DNA from: Janthinobacterium sp. 344
GTDB taxonomy: Bacteria; Pseudomonadota; Gammaproteobacteria; Burkholderiales; Burkholderiaceae_D
DNA: 64,000 nucleotides
Direction: 5' to 3'
Assembly: GCF_900112025.1 (NCBI RefSeq)
Contig: NZ_FOKL01000007.1
Coordinates: 62,001-126,000 of the forward strand
Shown in pieces: positions 10,501-19,405 of this stretch. Every line of letters begins with the position of its first letter. Positions within the stretch are counted from its first letter, which is position 1. The notes under the pieces were generated by a model. That model was given only the letters and a program-made list of their open reading frames with translations. It did no database searches and was not told where the DNA came from. The translations under genes and the position numbers were made by a program.

Positions 10501-10800
10501 ACGACGGCCGAGCTGCTGGGCTACCTGGGCCACGCCGTGCTGGATGCGACCGATGGGGAAAGCGCCATCGCCATGCTGGGCGACAGTGCCGTCGACGTCA
10601 TGATCACCGATATCGGCTTGCCGGGCATGTCGGGCGAAGCGCTGGCCTCGCAGGTGCGCGCGCGCTGGCCCGGAACGGGCCTGGTGTTCGCATCCGGACA
10701 GGACCAGCAGGCCGAAATGCCCGGCGCCGTGATCCTGCGCAAGCCGTACGACATGCGCCAGTTGCAGGACGTGCTGCGGCGCTTTGCGCCGAAGGGCTGA
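7582..10800 (+). CDS. PAS-rich hybrid histidine kinase with two receiver domains
   Basis: A 1072-residue cytoplasmic sensor kinase without transmembrane segments. In order: an N-terminal PAS/GAF-like region, at least three PAS modules (about residues 175-555), a dimerisation domain with AHDFNNLLQVISGN (phospho-acceptor His576), an HATPase domain with NLCINARDAM and DTGSGM and the G2 box GQGTGLGLSM, then two receiver domains with phospho-acceptors Asp866 (TDVVMPG) and Asp1010 (TDIGLPG). The HDFNN type belongs to the HWE-like/HisKA kinases common in soil proteobacteria. There is no DNA-binding output domain, so signals must pass to another protein. No partner regulator lies nearby. The signal is unknown. 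Confidence 0.93.
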   Translation: MNNSSARSPSTRHAFLRGGGKLGRMIDGYDWSRTALGPAAAWPAHMRTAVAMLLRSPIAMASMWGETGILIYNDAYAVVAGERHPAALGMSSLLAWPEAADFNAQVLRTVMAGDSLHYTDIEMTITRGAAPERVCFNLDYSPVPDLDGVPAGVLAIVYDTTETVRAQRWRQGEHERMRAMFEQAPGFVAMLTGPEHVFTLANRAYMSLVNQRDVLGHSVRDALPEAARQGFVALLDGLYATGETYTGTAMPFSVETSDGRAPSRRFLDFVYQPMKDDDGAVFGIFVQGADVTDRVAAEQAMRDSESTFRMTAQALPNQVWAASPDGILDWFNERVYAYSGARAGELDGNRWGSIVHPDDVLTAGQAWQQAVLAGEVYETQFRVRRHDGVYRWHLVRATPVRGADGALQRWIGTNTDIEDQKTANELLARQVDARTEERDRMWRLASDIMLVASLDGHVVAVNPAFSTLLGWREEHVIGRRLADFLPGESGALVAAALDASVGSQGAFRCEALFRRADGGDSMIAWTGAHEGGFTHAVGRDITDEREAAEVMRRSELALQQAQKMDTIGKLTGGVAHDFNNLLQVISGNLQLLATEVGDSARAQQRIASALGGVTRGAKLASYLLAFGRRQALEPKVVRIGAHIAAMDDMLRRSLGEEIDIDMAMPEGLWKVLADVAQVENAVLNLCINARDAMGGSGKLTIELANAVLGQDYVAQHADVAPGEYVMIAVSDTGSGMSDDVLRQAFDPFFSTKPEGQGTGLGLSMVFGFVKQSGGHVKIYSEVGNGTSVKLYLPRAMGEEDVAQPPDLRVAVGGTETILVVEDDAEVRHTVIGLLGELGYRVLQAPEAVAALDIVKSGMPIDLLFTDVVMPGPLRSPELARQAREHLPDLAVLFTSGYTENAIVHGGRLDAGVELLGKPYTRTAMARKIRHVLANQQQRKLAARQQATLATAPPASAPAGLRILLVEDDELTRVTTAELLGYLGHAVLDATDGESAIAMLGDSAVDVMITDIGLPGMSGEALASQVRARWPGTGLVFASGQDQQAEMPGAVILRKPYDMRQLQDVLRRFAPKG

Positions 10801-10867
10801 GTTTTGTCATGGTGGTGTCATATGGCAGGCGTATGCTGCCCGGTGGCCTAACTTCTGATGAGCGGAT

Positions 10868-12544
10868 ATGACAACGAATTTCTCCCTTTCCCGGCAACTG
10901 GCGCACGCGCTGCTGCTGGTGTCGAGCGTGGCCGCGTGCCAGGCATATGCGGCCAAGGCTGCCCCTGGCGCCGTGGCGCAGCCCAAGCTGGTCGTGGTGC
11001 TGGTGGTCGACGGCTTGCCGCAGGAGCAGGTGACGCGCTACCGCGACCAGTTCGGCCAGGGCGGTTTGCGCCGCCTGCTGGAACAGGGCGCGTGGTTCAG
11101 CGACGCGCACCAGGCGCATGGCATCACGGTGACGGCCATCGGCCACTCGGCCGTCCTGTCGGGCGCCTATCCGTACCAGCATGGCGTGATCGGCAATAAC
11201 TGGATCGATCCCGTGACGAAAAAATCCGTGTATTGCACCGAGGACGGCAATTTCCACTACATCGGCGAAGAGACCAAGCCGGACGACGGCACGTCGCCGG
11301 CCAAGCTGCGCGTGAGCACCCTCGGCGACGAGCTGCGCTACGCCACGGGCGACAAGGCCAAGGTCATCACCGTTTCGGGCAAGGACCGCGGCGCCATCCT
11401 GCTGGCCGGGAAAACGGGCACGGCCTATATGTACATGGAAAAGACGGGCAATTTCGCCAGCAGCACCTATTATATGCAGCAGCATCCGCAATGGGTGCAG
11501 CGCTACCAGGCGGCCAAGCCGCAGGACCGCTACTACGGCAAGAGCTGGACGCCGCTGCTGGCCGACAGCGCCTACGCCAGCGATGCGCGCGACGACATCG
11601 TGGCCGCCAAGCCTGGCGCGCGCAACACCTTCCCGTTCGCCTACTACAGCGACAGCGGCAACCTCGATGGCGACTACTACAGCCGCCTGAAGTCCGGTCC
11701 CTTCCTCGACGAGCTGACCCTGGAATTCGCCCGCGCCGCCGTCGATGGCGAGCAGCTGGGCCGCAACCCGGCCGGCGTGCCCGACATCCTGGGCGTGAGC
11801 CTGTCCGCGCACGACTACGTGAATCACGCCTATGGCCCGGAAAGTAAGATGTCGCACGACCACCTGCAGCGGCTGGACCGCATGCTGGCGGGCTTCTTTG
11901 CCGACCTCGATAAAAAGGTCGGCATGGACAATGTCGTTGTCGTGCTGACGGCCGACCATGGCTTTGCCAACGTGCCGGAATTTACGCAAGCGCGCGGCAT
12001 CTCGGCCAAGCGCATCGACGGCGACAAGCTGGCGGCAAGCCTGAACCAGTACCTGGCCGGCGCGCTGGGCGTGGACAAGCTGGTGACGACGTGGTCGATG
12101 CCGAACATCTATCTCGATTACGCGCTGGCGCAAAAGAGCGGCATCCAGCGCGCCGACCTGGAAAACGCGGCGGCCCGCTTCCTGCTCGAACAGGACGGCA
12201 TGGCGCAGGTCTACACGCGCACGCAGATGGAATCGGGCGCCGTCGCCACGCGCATGGACACCTTGATGCGCCGCGCCTGGAACCGCCAGCTGTCGGGCGA
12301 CCTGATGGTCGTGACGAAGCCGGCCTGGTACTTTGGCAAGGGCGTGGGCGGCACCTCGCACGGTTCGCCGTACACGTATGACACGAACGTGCCGCTGATG
12401 GTCTTCGGCCCGCGCTGGATCAAGCCGGGCGCGTATGGCGAATACGCGGAGGTGGTCGACATCGCGCCTACGCTCGCCCACCTGCTGCGCATCCGCCAGC
12501 CATCGGCGTCGGAAGGGCGCATTCTGACGGAAGCGGTGCGGTAA
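10868..12544 (+). CDS. Secreted alkaline phosphatase / phosphodiesterase, PafA-like
   Basis: A 558-residue exported enzyme of the alkaline phosphatase superfamily. An N-terminal signal ends near VAACQAYA (Cys24 could also be a lipobox cysteine). Metal and nucleophile motifs are VVVLVVDGLPQEQ (Asp48), HGITVTAIGHSAVLSG (likely Thr89 nucleophile), LSAHDYVNHAYGP, LTADHGFANVPE and GTSHGSPYTYDTNVPLM. The pattern TxxGHxxxxG, followed by HGVIGN, matches PafA-type phosphatases that release phosphate from organic phosphomonoesters in the periplasm. The start is 67 bp after the hybrid kinase. A GC hairpin follows. Confidence 0.88.
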   Translation: MTTNFSLSRQLAHALLLVSSVAACQAYAAKAAPGAVAQPKLVVVLVVDGLPQEQVTRYRDQFGQGGLRRLLEQGAWFSDAHQAHGITVTAIGHSAVLSGAYPYQHGVIGNNWIDPVTKKSVYCTEDGNFHYIGEETKPDDGTSPAKLRVSTLGDELRYATGDKAKVITVSGKDRGAILLAGKTGTAYMYMEKTGNFASSTYYMQQHPQWVQRYQAAKPQDRYYGKSWTPLLADSAYASDARDDIVAAKPGARNTFPFAYYSDSGNLDGDYYSRLKSGPFLDELTLEFARAAVDGEQLGRNPAGVPDILGVSLSAHDYVNHAYGPESKMSHDHLQRLDRMLAGFFADLDKKVGMDNVVVVLTADHGFANVPEFTQARGISAKRIDGDKLAASLNQYLAGALGVDKLVTTWSMPNIYLDYALAQKSGIQRADLENAAARFLLEQDGMAQVYTRTQMESGAVATRMDTLMRRAWNRQLSGDLMVVTKPAWYFGKGVGGTSHGSPYTYDTNVPLMVFGPRWIKPGAYGEYAEVVDIAPTLAHLLRIRQPSASEGRILTEAVR

Positions 12545-12567
12545 AAGAACCCAGCGGCGAAAATGCC

Positions 12568-12594
12568 GGGGTCGGACCCTGAGGGGCCGACCCC
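12568..12594. terminator. GC hairpin between convergent genes
   Basis: GGGGTCGG and CCGACCCC form an 8-bp stem with an 11-nt loop between the phosphatase and the convergent phospholipase-D gene. A second overlapping pairing (CCCCAGG with CCTGGGG near 12614) is possible. No T tract is present. It may act as a bidirectional transcription barrier. Confidence 0.4.
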
Positions 12595-12637
12595 AGGGTT
12601 TGCATGCGGGTTGCCTGGGGTCTGCCCCCGGAAAAGC

Positions 12638-14203
12638 TTACAGCAGCCAGTCTATCGGCAGCACCGACAAAATCGCCACGCCCATGCGCTTCCAGATGCT
12701 GGTGCCCGGTTCCGTATCGTAGCGGGTGGTGCTGCCGTTGGCGTTGCGGGCGATCCAGTACAGCGAACCGTCGGGCGCCAGCAGCACCTGGTAGGCGCGC
12801 TGCGGGATCGTGGTGCGCATGGCCTGGCCCAGCTGGCGCGCCAGCACGGGGCTGTCGATGACGAGGCCCATTTCCGTGTTCAATTCGACGGAGCGGGGAT
12901 CGAAATTGAACGATCCCACGAAGATGCGCCGGTCGTCGACGGAAAAGGTCTTCGCGTGCAGGCTCGATGCGGAGCTGCCGAAGCGGCCAGGCTGCTCGCG
13001 CGCGTCGCCTTCCTCCCACGAGCGGCGCGATTCATACAGCAGCACGCCCGCTTCCAGCAGCGGCTTTCTCCACTTCGCATAACCGGCATGCACGGCCGCC
13101 ACGTCGGTCGCTTCCAGCGCGTTCGTCAGCACGCGCACGCCCACGCCCTTGTGCGCCAGGTCGGCAAACGCCTTGGTGCCCGCCTTGCCGGGCACGAAAT
13201 ACGGCGAAATCAGGTCCAGTTCCTTTTCCGGCACGCCCAGCAGGTTTTCCAGGTTTTCCGCCACGCCCGTGCCTGGCCTGGCCTGGTCCAGCACCTTGGC
13301 CGGGTCGTCGCTGATCATGCGCGTTTTGGCCCATTCGAACGCCAGCTGGCGATCCATCAGCTGCCTGACGAAGGGCGAGGTGCGCAGCGCCTGCACGTAT
13401 GCCTCGGCTGCCTTGGTGTCGTCGATGCGGTCCGCTTCGGCGGCGATGGTGGCCGCGTCGCCTGCCACGGGCTTGGTCAGCAGCAGCTGCGCCGGATACG
13501 CTGAGGGGCTGTTCCAGTAGCGGTCGAATTCATGCGACACCTCGTCGACGACGGGGCCGACGGCCAGCACATCGAGGTCGGCGAACAGCACGTCGCCGGC
13601 GGCGCCAAAGTATTCATCGCCGACATTGCGCCCGCCGACGATGGTGGCCTGGTTATCGGCCGTGAACGATTTGTTGTGCATGCGCCGGTTGACGCGCGAG
13701 AAATCGGTGACAAAGGCCAGCGCGCGCGGCGAACGGGGCACAAAAGGATTGAACAGGCGGATTTCGATATTTTTCTGCTTGGCCAGCATCGTCAGGGTCT
13801 GGTCCAGACCCGAAGTGTTGTTATCGTCGAGCAGCAGGCGCACGCGCACGCCCCGCTCCGCCGCCTGGCGCAGGGCGTCGAACAGCAGGGTGCCCGTGAT
13901 GTCCTTGTGCCAGATGTAATACTGCACGTCCAGGCTGCGCTGGGCGGCGGCGGCCAGCATGGCGCGCGCGGCAAACGCATCGCGCCCGTCGGCCAGCGGG
14001 TAGATGCCGGATACGCCCGGATGCTGCGCCGTCAGCGGCGCGATGGCCGCGCCCAGCTGCGTGTCGGCCGTGCCGGTGATGACGCTGGACGCCATGCGGC
14101 CTTCCAGCGATGGCAGCGAGGCGCAGCCGGCAAGGAGGAGCGATAGCAGCAGCGGCAGCGCGAAGCTGGCGCGGCGGGGGAGGGCGGGGGTGTTGACGGG
14201 CAT
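12638..14203 (-). CDS. Phospholipase D-family lipoprotein (cardiolipin-synthase-C-like)
   Basis: A 521-residue envelope lipoprotein: signal peptide with lipobox LLLAGCAS (Cys27). Two HKD catalytic motifs are intact: HNKSFTAD near residue 177 and LHAKTFSVDD near residue 420, each with downstream GG/GS-N residues. Two HKD motifs in one chain plus an early QYYIWHKDITG segment match the ClsC/YmdC branch, which transfers phosphatidyl groups to make cardiolipin. Phospholipase activity is an alternative. It is not adjacent to any ymdB-like gene. It is convergent with the phosphatase and 73 bp downstream of the lysA stop. Confidence 0.87.
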   Translation of the reverse strand: MPVNTPALPRRASFALPLLLSLLLAGCASLPSLEGRMASSVITGTADTQLGAAIAPLTAQHPGVSGIYPLADGRDAFAARAMLAAAAQRSLDVQYYIWHKDITGTLLFDALRQAAERGVRVRLLLDDNNTSGLDQTLTMLAKQKNIEIRLFNPFVPRSPRALAFVTDFSRVNRRMHNKSFTADNQATIVGGRNVGDEYFGAAGDVLFADLDVLAVGPVVDEVSHEFDRYWNSPSAYPAQLLLTKPVAGDAATIAAEADRIDDTKAAEAYVQALRTSPFVRQLMDRQLAFEWAKTRMISDDPAKVLDQARPGTGVAENLENLLGVPEKELDLISPYFVPGKAGTKAFADLAHKGVGVRVLTNALEATDVAAVHAGYAKWRKPLLEAGVLLYESRRSWEEGDAREQPGRFGSSASSLHAKTFSVDDRRIFVGSFNFDPRSVELNTEMGLVIDSPVLARQLGQAMRTTIPQRAYQVLLAPDGSLYWIARNANGSTTRYDTEPGTSIWKRMGVAILSVLPIDWLL

Positions 14204-14276
14204 GGCGGGCTTTCATCGAGTTGTGCCGATGGTAGCAGATGCGCATGCCCGCACGCGGGCGCGTGTTTGAAACTGT

Positions 14277-15515
14277 TTAGAGTTGTTCCAGCGCGATCAG
14301 TTCCGCCACCGTCTGGCGGCGGCGGATCAGGCGCGAAGCATCTCCGTCGACCAGGTATTCCGCCGCATGCGGACGGCTGTTGTAGTTCGACGACATCGAC
14401 GCGCCATATGCGCCCGCGCCTTCGAAGACCACGTAATCGCCCACCTGCGCTGCCGGGAGCAGGCGCGTTTCCACCACGCCGCCGTCGCGCTGGGTAAACA
14501 CGTCGCCCGATTCGCACAGGGGGCCGCCGACGACGGTGGCCCGCTGCACGTCCAGTGCGCGGCCGTCATGCGCGATGACGGACATGGCGTGGTAGCTGCC
14601 GTACATGGCCGGGCGCATCAGCTCATTGAAGCCCGTGTCGAGCAGGGTGAAGTGGTTGCCGCCCATTTGCTTGGTGGCGCGCACTTCGGCCACCAGCAGG
14701 CCGCTGTCGGCCACCAGGAAGCGGCCCGGTTCGATTTCCAGGTGCACGGCGTGGCCCAGGTGCGCCTCGATCTGCTTGCGCGCCGCATCCCACAGCTGGA
14801 AGTAGTGGTCCGTGTCGACGGGCTGCTCGCCGTCGCGGTAAGGCACGGACAGGCCGCCGCCCGTGGAAATGGCTTCGATGTCGTGGCCCATGTTCTTCAC
14901 CAGGCCGACCATGGTGCCGCAGACGGTTTCCAGGTGGCTGTAGTCGACGCCCGAGCCGATGTGCATGTGCAGGCCCACCAGGTGCAGCCCATGCGCGCGG
15001 ATGACGGCCAGCGCCTCCGGCAGTTCTTCGTGCCAGATGCCGTGCTTGCTGTTTTCGCCGCCCGTATTGGTCTTGTTGCTGTGGCCATGGCCAAAGCCCG
15101 GATTGATGCGCAGCCAGACGCGGTGGCCGGCAGAGACGGGGCCCAGCTGGCGCAGCATGTCGACGGAGCCGCAATTGACTTCGATCTTCGCGTCCACCAC
15201 GCGCGCCAGGGTGGCGCGGTCGAACAGGTCGCAGGTGAACACGACGCCGGCGGCGCCGTCGGTTTGCGCCGGCGTGAAGCCCGCCTGCAGCGCGCGCTCG
15301 ATCTCGCCCAGCGAGACGGCATCCACGTGCACGCCCGCCTCGCGCATCAGGGTCAGCAAATGGATGTTCGAATTGGCCTTTTGCGCGAAGCGCACCGTGT
15401 CGAATTGCGCCAGCTGGGCGATGCGCGCGCGGATGGTTGCCGCGTCATACACCCACAATGGCGTGCCGTGTTCCTGGGCGAGTTGGGCGAGGGTCTGGTC
15501 GGTGACGGGCTTCAT
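14277..15515 (-). CDS. lysA: Diaminopimelate decarboxylase
   Basis: Converts meso-diaminopimelate to lysine, the last lysine-biosynthesis step. A fold III PLP enzyme of 412 residues. The PLP lysine is Lys46 in RFAQKANSN, followed by HIGSG, STGGGLSVPY, EPGRFLVADSG and the substrate CESGDVF motif near residue 335. The start ATG lies at 15515. It is divergent from a LysR-family gene 102 bp away, which is the classic lysA/lysR arrangement, so control by that regulator in response to diaminopimelate or lysine is likely. Confidence 0.94.
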   Translation of the reverse strand: MKPVTDQTLAQLAQEHGTPLWVYDAATIRARIAQLAQFDTVRFAQKANSNIHLLTLMREAGVHVDAVSLGEIERALQAGFTPAQTDGAAGVVFTCDLFDRATLARVVDAKIEVNCGSVDMLRQLGPVSAGHRVWLRINPGFGHGHSNKTNTGGENSKHGIWHEELPEALAVIRAHGLHLVGLHMHIGSGVDYSHLETVCGTMVGLVKNMGHDIEAISTGGGLSVPYRDGEQPVDTDHYFQLWDAARKQIEAHLGHAVHLEIEPGRFLVADSGLLVAEVRATKQMGGNHFTLLDTGFNELMRPAMYGSYHAMSVIAHDGRALDVQRATVVGGPLCESGDVFTQRDGGVVETRLLPAAQVGDYVVFEGAGAYGASMSSNYNSRPHAAEYLVDGDASRLIRRRQTVAELIALEQL

Positions 15516-15617
15516 CGTGTGCTTTCGGGGAAATGGGAGGATGACTGCATGATGAGCTATTACGCATCGAATATAAAATATCTATTTGAGGCTACCTTAT
15601 TCATTTATGATATGGGC
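15516..15617. promoter_or_regulatory. lysA / LysR divergent control region
   Basis: A 102-bp intergenic region with an AT-rich core (AATATAAAATATC) unlike the surrounding GC-rich sequence. LysR-type proteins normally bind T-N11-A palindromes here. No perfect palindrome stands out by eye. Confidence 0.4.
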
Positions 15618-16529
15618 ATGACTATTTCCTTGCGCCATATCGAGGTTTTTCGGGCCATCATGACGACGGGCAGCGTGACGGCCGCCGCCGCCATGCTGCA
15701 CACCTCGCAGCCCACCGTCAGCCGCGAGCTGGCGCGTCTTGAACACTTGACGGGCCTGACCCTGTTCGAGCGCGAACGGGGGCGCCTGCGTCCCACGGCG
15801 CAGGCGCTGCAGCTGTTCGAGGAAGTACAGCGCGCATATTTTGGCCTGGAGCGTATCGTCAGCACGGCCACGGCCCTGCGCCAGTTCGACCAGGGGCAGT
15901 TGTCGATCGCCTGCCTGCCCGTGTTTTCCCAGTCCTTGCTGCCGCAGGCCTGCAAGCGTTTTGTGGCCGACTTTCCCAAGGTCAGCATCAGCATCACGCC
16001 GCAGGAGTCGCCGCTGCTGGAGGAGTGGCTGTCGGCGCAGCGCCATGACATCGGCCTGACGGAAGTGGGCAGCGCGCCGCCGGGCACCGTGTTTGACGTG
16101 CTGATGTCGGTCGATGAAGTGTGCGTGCTGCCGGACGGCCATGCGCTCGCCGGCAAGGCGGTGCTGCAGCCGGCCGATTTCGCGGGCCAGCCCTTTATCA
16201 GCCTGGCCGCCGTCGACCCGTACCGCCAGCAGATCGACGCCATCTTCGCGCAGGCAGGCGTGGAGCGGCGCATGGCGCTCGACACGCACAGCGCCGCTTC
16301 CGTCTGCGCCATGGTGCGCGAAGGCGTGGGCCTGGCCATCGTCAATCCGCTGACGGCGCTCGATTACGCGGGGCAGGGCCTGCAGATCCGCCGCTTTGGC
16401 GTGTCGCTGCCGTTCACCGTGAACCTGGTGAAGCCCTTGCACCGGCCCTTGTCGCAGCTGGTGGCCCTGTTCGAGCAGGCGCTGCATGCGCAGGCGGAGG
16501 AAGTAAAAAGGCGCTTGCTGCAACTGTGA
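15618..16529 (+). CDS. LysR-family regulator, probably of lysA
   Basis: A 303-residue LysR-type regulator. The N-terminal winged helix-turn-helix is [20 protein letters not shown] (residues 15-34). A linker helix and a periplasmic-binding-like effector domain from about residue 92 ([17 protein letters not shown]) follow. An alternative ATG two codons earlier is equally possible; a much longer upstream open frame is antisense to lysA and is rejected. Divergence from lysA suggests it is the LysR activator with diaminopimelate as co-inducer (inference from the E. coli system). Confidence 0.87.
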   Translation: MTISLRHIEVFRAIMTTGSVTAAAAMLHTSQPTVSRELARLEHLTGLTLFERERGRLRPTAQALQLFEEVQRAYFGLERIVSTATALRQFDQGQLSIACLPVFSQSLLPQACKRFVADFPKVSISITPQESPLLEEWLSAQRHDIGLTEVGSAPPGTVFDVLMSVDEVCVLPDGHALAGKAVLQPADFAGQPFISLAAVDPYRQQIDAIFAQAGVERRMALDTHSAASVCAMVREGVGLAIVNPLTALDYAGQGLQIRRFGVSLPFTVNLVKPLHRPLSQLVALFEQALHAQAEEVKRRLLQL

Positions 16530-16599
16530 CGGTGCTTGTGGAGCGGCGGCGGTCAACAGAGTAAAATGGCGTTTTACTTATTCAGGCCTGATTACTTCG

Positions 16600-18006
16600 A
16601 TGACCACAACCGCTACTCCTGTCCGCACCCGTTTCGCCCCCAGCCCGACCGGCTATCTGCACCTGGGCGGCGCCCGCACCGCTTTGTACAGCTGGGCCTT
16701 TGCCCGTCACTTCGGCGGCACCTTCGTGCTGCGCATCGAAGACACGGACGTGGAGCGTTCGACGCCGGAAGCCGTGCAAGCCATCATCGAAGGCATGCAG
16801 TGGCTGGGCCTGGACCACGACGAAGGCCCGTTCTACCAGATGGCCCGCATGGACCGCTACCGCGAAGTGGTGGCGCAGATGCTGGCCGAGGGTACTGCCT
16901 ACCATTGCTACTCGTCGCCCGATGAAGTCGAAGCGATGCGCGAGCGCATGCGCGCCGCTGGCGACAAGCCGCGCTACGACGGCACCTGGCGCCCGGAGCC
17001 GGGCAAGACCCTGCCGGCCATCCCTGCCGACCGCAAGCCCGTCGTGCGCTTCAAGAATCCGCTCGACGGCGACGTGAGCTGGGACGATGTGGTCAAGGGC
17101 ACGATCACGATTTCGAACCGCGAACTGGACGACCTGGTGATCGCGCGCCCGGACGGCACGCCAACCTATAACTTCTGCGTCGCCGTCGACGACTGGGACA
17201 TGGGCATCACGCACGTGCTGCGCGGCGATGACCACGTCAACAACACGCCACGCCAGATCAACATCCTGCGCGCCATCAACGCGCCGCTGCCTTTGTATGG
17301 CCACCTGCCGATGATACTGGGTTCGGACGGCCAGAAGATGTCGAAGCGCCGCGATGCCGTCAGCGTCATGGATTACCCGGCGCAGGGCTTCCTGCCCGAG
17401 TCGATGCTGAACTACCTGGCGCGCCTGGGCTGGAGCCATGGCGACGATGAAGTCTTCTCGGTGGAGCAGTTCTGCGAGTGGTTCAACCTCGACCACCTGA
17501 CCAAGTCGGCCGCGCAGTTCGACCTGGAAAAGCTCAAGTGGCTCAATAACCATTACATCAAGCAGGCCGACAATACGCGCCTGGCGGACCTCGCCCGTCC
17601 GCAGATGCTGGAAGCGGGCGCCGTCTTCGAAGGCGCGCCGGACCTGGCGCTGGTGCTGGGCATGATGAAGGAGCGCGCGAACACGGTCAATGAACTGGCC
17701 GCCGCCTCGATGCTGTTCTTCCGCGAGCCGCAGCCGGAAGCGGAGCTGGCGGCGCAGCACATCACGGATGCGATCAAGCCCGTGCTGGCGCAGTTTGCCG
17801 AGCGCATCGCCACGGTGGAGTGGAGCAAGGAAGCCGTCGCCGCCATGATCAAGGAAGTGCTGGCCGCCAACACCATCAAGATGCCGCTGCTGGCCATGCC
17901 TTTGCGCCTGATCCTGACGGGCCAGTTGCAGACGCCGGCCATCGACCAGGTGGTGGTGGTATTTGGCCGCGAGACGGTGCTGGCGCGCCTGGCAAAGTGG
18001 CTGTAA
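16600..18006 (+). CDS. gltX: Glutamate--tRNA ligase
   Basis: Charges tRNA-Glu with glutamate. The class Ib synthetase has 468 residues. The HIGH-type motif is [12 protein letters not shown] (residues about 15-26) and the KMSKS loop is KMSKRRDAV near residue 247. C-terminal alpha-helical anticodon-binding domains follow. Five tRNA-Glu genes lie in the next 3.1 kb, the substrate of this enzyme. A 7-bp inverted repeat GCACGCG / CGCGTGC lies just after the stop at 18007-18040. Confidence 0.96.
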   Translation: MTTTATPVRTRFAPSPTGYLHLGGARTALYSWAFARHFGGTFVLRIEDTDVERSTPEAVQAIIEGMQWLGLDHDEGPFYQMARMDRYREVVAQMLAEGTAYHCYSSPDEVEAMRERMRAAGDKPRYDGTWRPEPGKTLPAIPADRKPVVRFKNPLDGDVSWDDVVKGTITISNRELDDLVIARPDGTPTYNFCVAVDDWDMGITHVLRGDDHVNNTPRQINILRAINAPLPLYGHLPMILGSDGQKMSKRRDAVSVMDYPAQGFLPESMLNYLARLGWSHGDDEVFSVEQFCEWFNLDHLTKSAAQFDLEKLKWLNNHYIKQADNTRLADLARPQMLEAGAVFEGAPDLALVLGMMKERANTVNELAAASMLFFREPQPEAELAAQHITDAIKPVLAQFAERIATVEWSKEAVAAMIKEVLAANTIKMPLLAMPLRLILTGQLQTPAIDQVVVVFGRETVLARLAKWL

Positions 18007-18085
18007 GCACGCGCCGTTAAATCGCATGGAAATCGCGTGCAGAAATCGCCCCCTATGAAAAGTTGCTCATAGACGAAAAAGGGTA

Positions 18086-18114
18086 TTTGCAGAGTGAAAC
18101 TTCTTTGCTATACT
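18086..18114 (+). promoter_or_regulatory. Promoter of the tRNA-Ala/tRNA-Glu cluster
   Basis: TTTGCA (18086-18091) and TATACT (18109-18114) are 17 nt apart, placing the transcription start about 10 nt before the first tRNA-Ala. Confidence 0.55.
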
Positions 18115-18131
18115 CTTGTTTCTGCACCAAC

Positions 18132-18207
<76 letters not shown>

Positions 18208-18260
18208 GCATAAGTTTGTTGGTCGTTGAAGTGGTGCAGAGGTTGTTTGGAAGTTCCGCG

Positions 18261-18336
18261 GTCCCCATCGTCTAGAGGCCTAGGACATCACCCTTTCACG
18301 GTGAGTACAGGGGTTCGAATCCCCTTGGGGACGCCA
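18261..18336 (+). tRNA. tRNA-Glu (TTC), copy 1
   Basis: A 76-nt gene with encoded CCA. The acceptor stem is GTCCCCA / TGGGGAC. The anticodon stem TCACC / GGTGA encloses loop CTTTCAC with anticodon TTC. It lies 53 nt after tRNA-Ala copy 1 and is likely co-transcribed. Confidence 0.97.
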
Positions 18337-18433
18337 GGTAGTTGTGTTATAGTAGTGGCAGTTGTTTGTACTGATTGTTGTAAGTTCAGGTGCGTAAAAA
18401 ACGGACTCTGGATGGAAAGCAAGTAGTGGAACA

Positions 18434-18455
18434 AAGTCGCCAAGTGCGGCTTTTA
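18434..18455 (+). terminator. Intrinsic terminator, first Ala-Glu unit
   Basis: AAGTCGC and GCGGCTT form a 7-bp stem (one G-T pair) followed by TTTT. The same stem family recurs after the later tRNA-Ala copies. Confidence 0.6.
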
Positions 18456-18470
18456 TTATTTCTGCGCCCG

Positions 18471-18546
<76 letters not shown>

Positions 18547-18583
18547 ACAGCGCAGAAGTAAAGTAGCAAACTGTAGTTCCGTG

Positions 18584-18659
18584 GTCCCCATCGTCTAGAG
18601 GCCTAGGACATCACCCTTTCACGGTGAGTACAGGGGTTCGAATCCCCTTGGGGACGCCA
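18584..18659 (+). tRNA. tRNA-Glu (TTC), copy 2
   Basis: Identical to tRNA-Glu copy 1. It lies 37 nt after tRNA-Ala copy 2. Confidence 0.97.
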
Positions 18660-18712
18660 GTTCGGTCTGGTGTTGTGAGTAGTAAAGAGTAGTAGCAGTG
18701 TTTCTGCGCCCG

Positions 18713-18788
<76 letters not shown>

Positions 18789-18813
18789 ACAGCGCAGAAA
18801 ACACAAGATAATT

Positions 18814-18837
18814 AAAGTCGCCTAGAGCGGCTTTTTT
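18814..18837 (+). terminator. Intrinsic terminator after tRNA-Ala copy 3
   Basis: AAAGTCGC and GCGGCTTT form an 8-bp stem (one G-T pair) followed by a run of T. Confidence 0.75.
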
Positions 18838-18869
18838 TATTTGTGCGAGGTATTTCCGCCATGCCCCTC

Positions 18870-18948
18870 GGGGGAATATGGCTGAGCTGTTAGCGCGCTT
18901 GCATGGCATGCAAGAGGTCAGCGGTTAGCTCCCGCGTTACCTCCACCA
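18870..18948 (+). pseudogene. Degenerate tRNA-Ala, first decay step
   Basis: The anticodon arm (GCTTGCATGGCATGCAAG) and the 3' end ACCTCCACCA still match the functional copies. The 5' part has an inserted A/T tract (GGGGGAATATGGC), the D arm no longer pairs well, and the T loop reads GGTTAGCTCC instead of TTCGATCC with an extra base before the acceptor strand. It cannot fold as a normal tRNA. Confidence 0.8.
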
Positions 18949-18991
18949 ATAGCGCAGAAACAAGTGGTAAAAAATAAATAGCAAATAAATC

Positions 18992-19015
18992 AAAGTCGCC
19001 TCGAGCGGCTTTTTT
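18992..19015 (+). terminator. Terminator copy after first degenerate tRNA-Ala
   Basis: The same AAAGTCGC / GCGGCTTT stem and T run as at 18814, with loop CTCGA. It is preserved although the upstream tRNA is broken. Confidence 0.6.
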
Positions 19016-19047
19016 ATTTGTGCGAGGTATTTCCGCCATACCCCTCA

Positions 19048-19123
19048 GGGGAATGTGGCTGAGCTGCCAGGGCGCGTGCATGGCCTGCAAGAGGTCAGGG
19101 TTAGCTCCCGCCAACCTCCGCCA
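19048..19123 (+). pseudogene. Degenerate tRNA-Ala, second decay step
   Basis: A further diverged copy. The anticodon stem is now CGTGC / GCAAG around ATGGCCT, the T arm is shortened (CAGGGTTAGCTCCCG) and the acceptor 3' strand reads AACCTCCGCCA. The 5' flank TGCGAGGTATTTCCGCCAT is nearly identical to that of the first degenerate copy, showing tandem duplication. Confidence 0.75.
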
Positions 19124-19161
19124 ACGGCGCAGAGGCAGGTAGTGAATAAATCAAAGTCATC

Positions 19162-19185
19162 AAAGTCGCCTTGAGCGGCATTTTT
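19162..19185 (+). terminator. Decayed terminator copy at end of tRNA-Ala array
   Basis: AAAGTCGCC TTGA GCGGC then ATTTTT: the stem family persists but the T run is interrupted by an A. Confidence 0.4.
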
Positions 19186-19405
19186 CGCCATTCTTTTCTG
19201 CCGTTCTTTCATTCCCCATCTTTTCTTGCTGCCTGCGCGCGGCATATCCGCACCAATTGCATTTCAGAATGCCATTTTTGCCGTTCATCGTGTTTGAGTG
19301 GGAATTTTGATATTGATTGCTTAAGATCGCCATGGTCCGAACCGGGCATGTTGCAGTTTTCCCGCGTGCCGGCCATCATGAGATCACATAACCAGCGGAG
19401 GTGGA

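Noticed and set aside
7525..10533. A 1002-codon open frame antisense to the hybrid kinase, and similar long antisense frames over metG, the TonB receptors and the di-heme gene
   Set aside because: They run opposite to genes with clear family motifs, are rich in His, Arg and Gly, and show no domain signature. Such frames are a side effect of high GC content.
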